From: an uncultured Lachnospiraceae bacterium
GTDB lineage: Bacteria > Bacillota > Clostridia > Lachnospirales > Lachnospiraceae
Reading direction: 5' to 3'
Assembly (NCBI GenBank): GCA_910588755.1
Contig: CAJUQZ010000006.1
Coordinates: 16,063 to 58,267 of the forward strand
Length of the DNA stretch: 42,205 nt
The notes below the pieces were generated by a model that saw only the letters and a list, made by a program, of their open reading frames with translations, had not been told where the DNA came from and did no database searches. Below are positions 42,142 through 42,205 of this stretch, one piece after another. A program made the translations under genes and the position numbers. Every line of letters begins with the position of its first letter. Positions within the stretch are counted from its first letter, which is position 1.

Positions 42142-42205
42142 GGGGAACAGTGGTCAAAAACCAAGTAAATCGGAATTTGCAGATGAATTTCTTGAACTTT
42201 CCTTA

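Noticed and set aside
1..42205. CRISPR arrays, insertion sequences or prophage genes
   Set aside because: No regularly spaced repeats, transposase motifs or phage structural genes were seen. The repeats found are short tandem or inverted ones, described separately.

Overview
The window looks like a chromosomal piece of a motile member of the Clostridia, most likely Lachnospiraceae (Roseburia/Agathobacter-like). The reasons are the single-strand gene layout with strong GGAGG-type ribosome sites, the Gram-positive type of chemotaxis set (FliY, CheC, CheD), and a flagellar operon that runs through sigma-D into rpsB-tsf. The genus is an inference; no database could be searched.

Layout. (1) 1-7470: the end of a family 2 glycosyltransferase, glyA, a membrane-anchored GH3-like protein whose acid/base motif has degenerated, tRNA-Gly(GCC) with a clear promoter and terminator, a CBS-type manganese pyrophosphatase split by a one-base frameshift, a coiled-coil protein built on three 63-bp repeats, and a glycosyltransferase-TPR protein. 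(2) 7476-31417: a long flagellar/chemotaxis operon in the order flbD, motA, motB, fliL, fliM, fliY, cheY, fliO, fliP, fliQ, fliR, flhB | flhA, flhF, flhG, PilZ protein, cheB, cheA, cheW, cheC, cheD, membrane protein, sigD, fapA, small basic protein, SwrB/DUF6115-like protein. An intrinsic terminator and about 350 bp of non-coding DNA separate flhB from flhA. (3) 31418-33996: an MltG-like anchored protein, a strong terminator, a structured leader, then rpsB and tsf. (4) 34100-36394: a padR - permease-prefix membrane protein - DUF4097 operon preceded by a 58-nt near-perfect inverted repeat. (5) 36395-42205: a mosaic accessory stretch with an orphan SUKH immunity gene, a second possible immunity gene, a 70-bp tandem repeat, an orphan peptide-ABC ATPase followed by a stub reading frame, a serine hydrolase, a sugar isomerase-like protein and gene fragments.

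How the genes work together. FliOPQR-FlhA-FlhB form the export gate, and FlhF/FlhG place and count flagella. MotAB is the stator. FliM/FliY form the switch (no fliN or fliG is seen here). CheA-CheW-CheY-CheB-CheC-CheD form the adaptation and signalling core; cheR and receptors are absent from this window. PilZ links c-di-GMP to the motor, and SigD would drive late genes. The rod-hook half of the usual operon (flgB to flgE, fliE to fliK) is not upstream of flbD. A glycosyltransferase sits there instead.

Most of the window is well-known machinery. The best candidates for something little described are: the cluster of uncharacterised proteins between cheD and rpsB (one likely a SwrB counterpart); the long hairpin in front of padR; the structured rpsB leader; the terminator inside the flagellar operon; and the 70-bp repeats and orphan immunity genes in the accessory tail.
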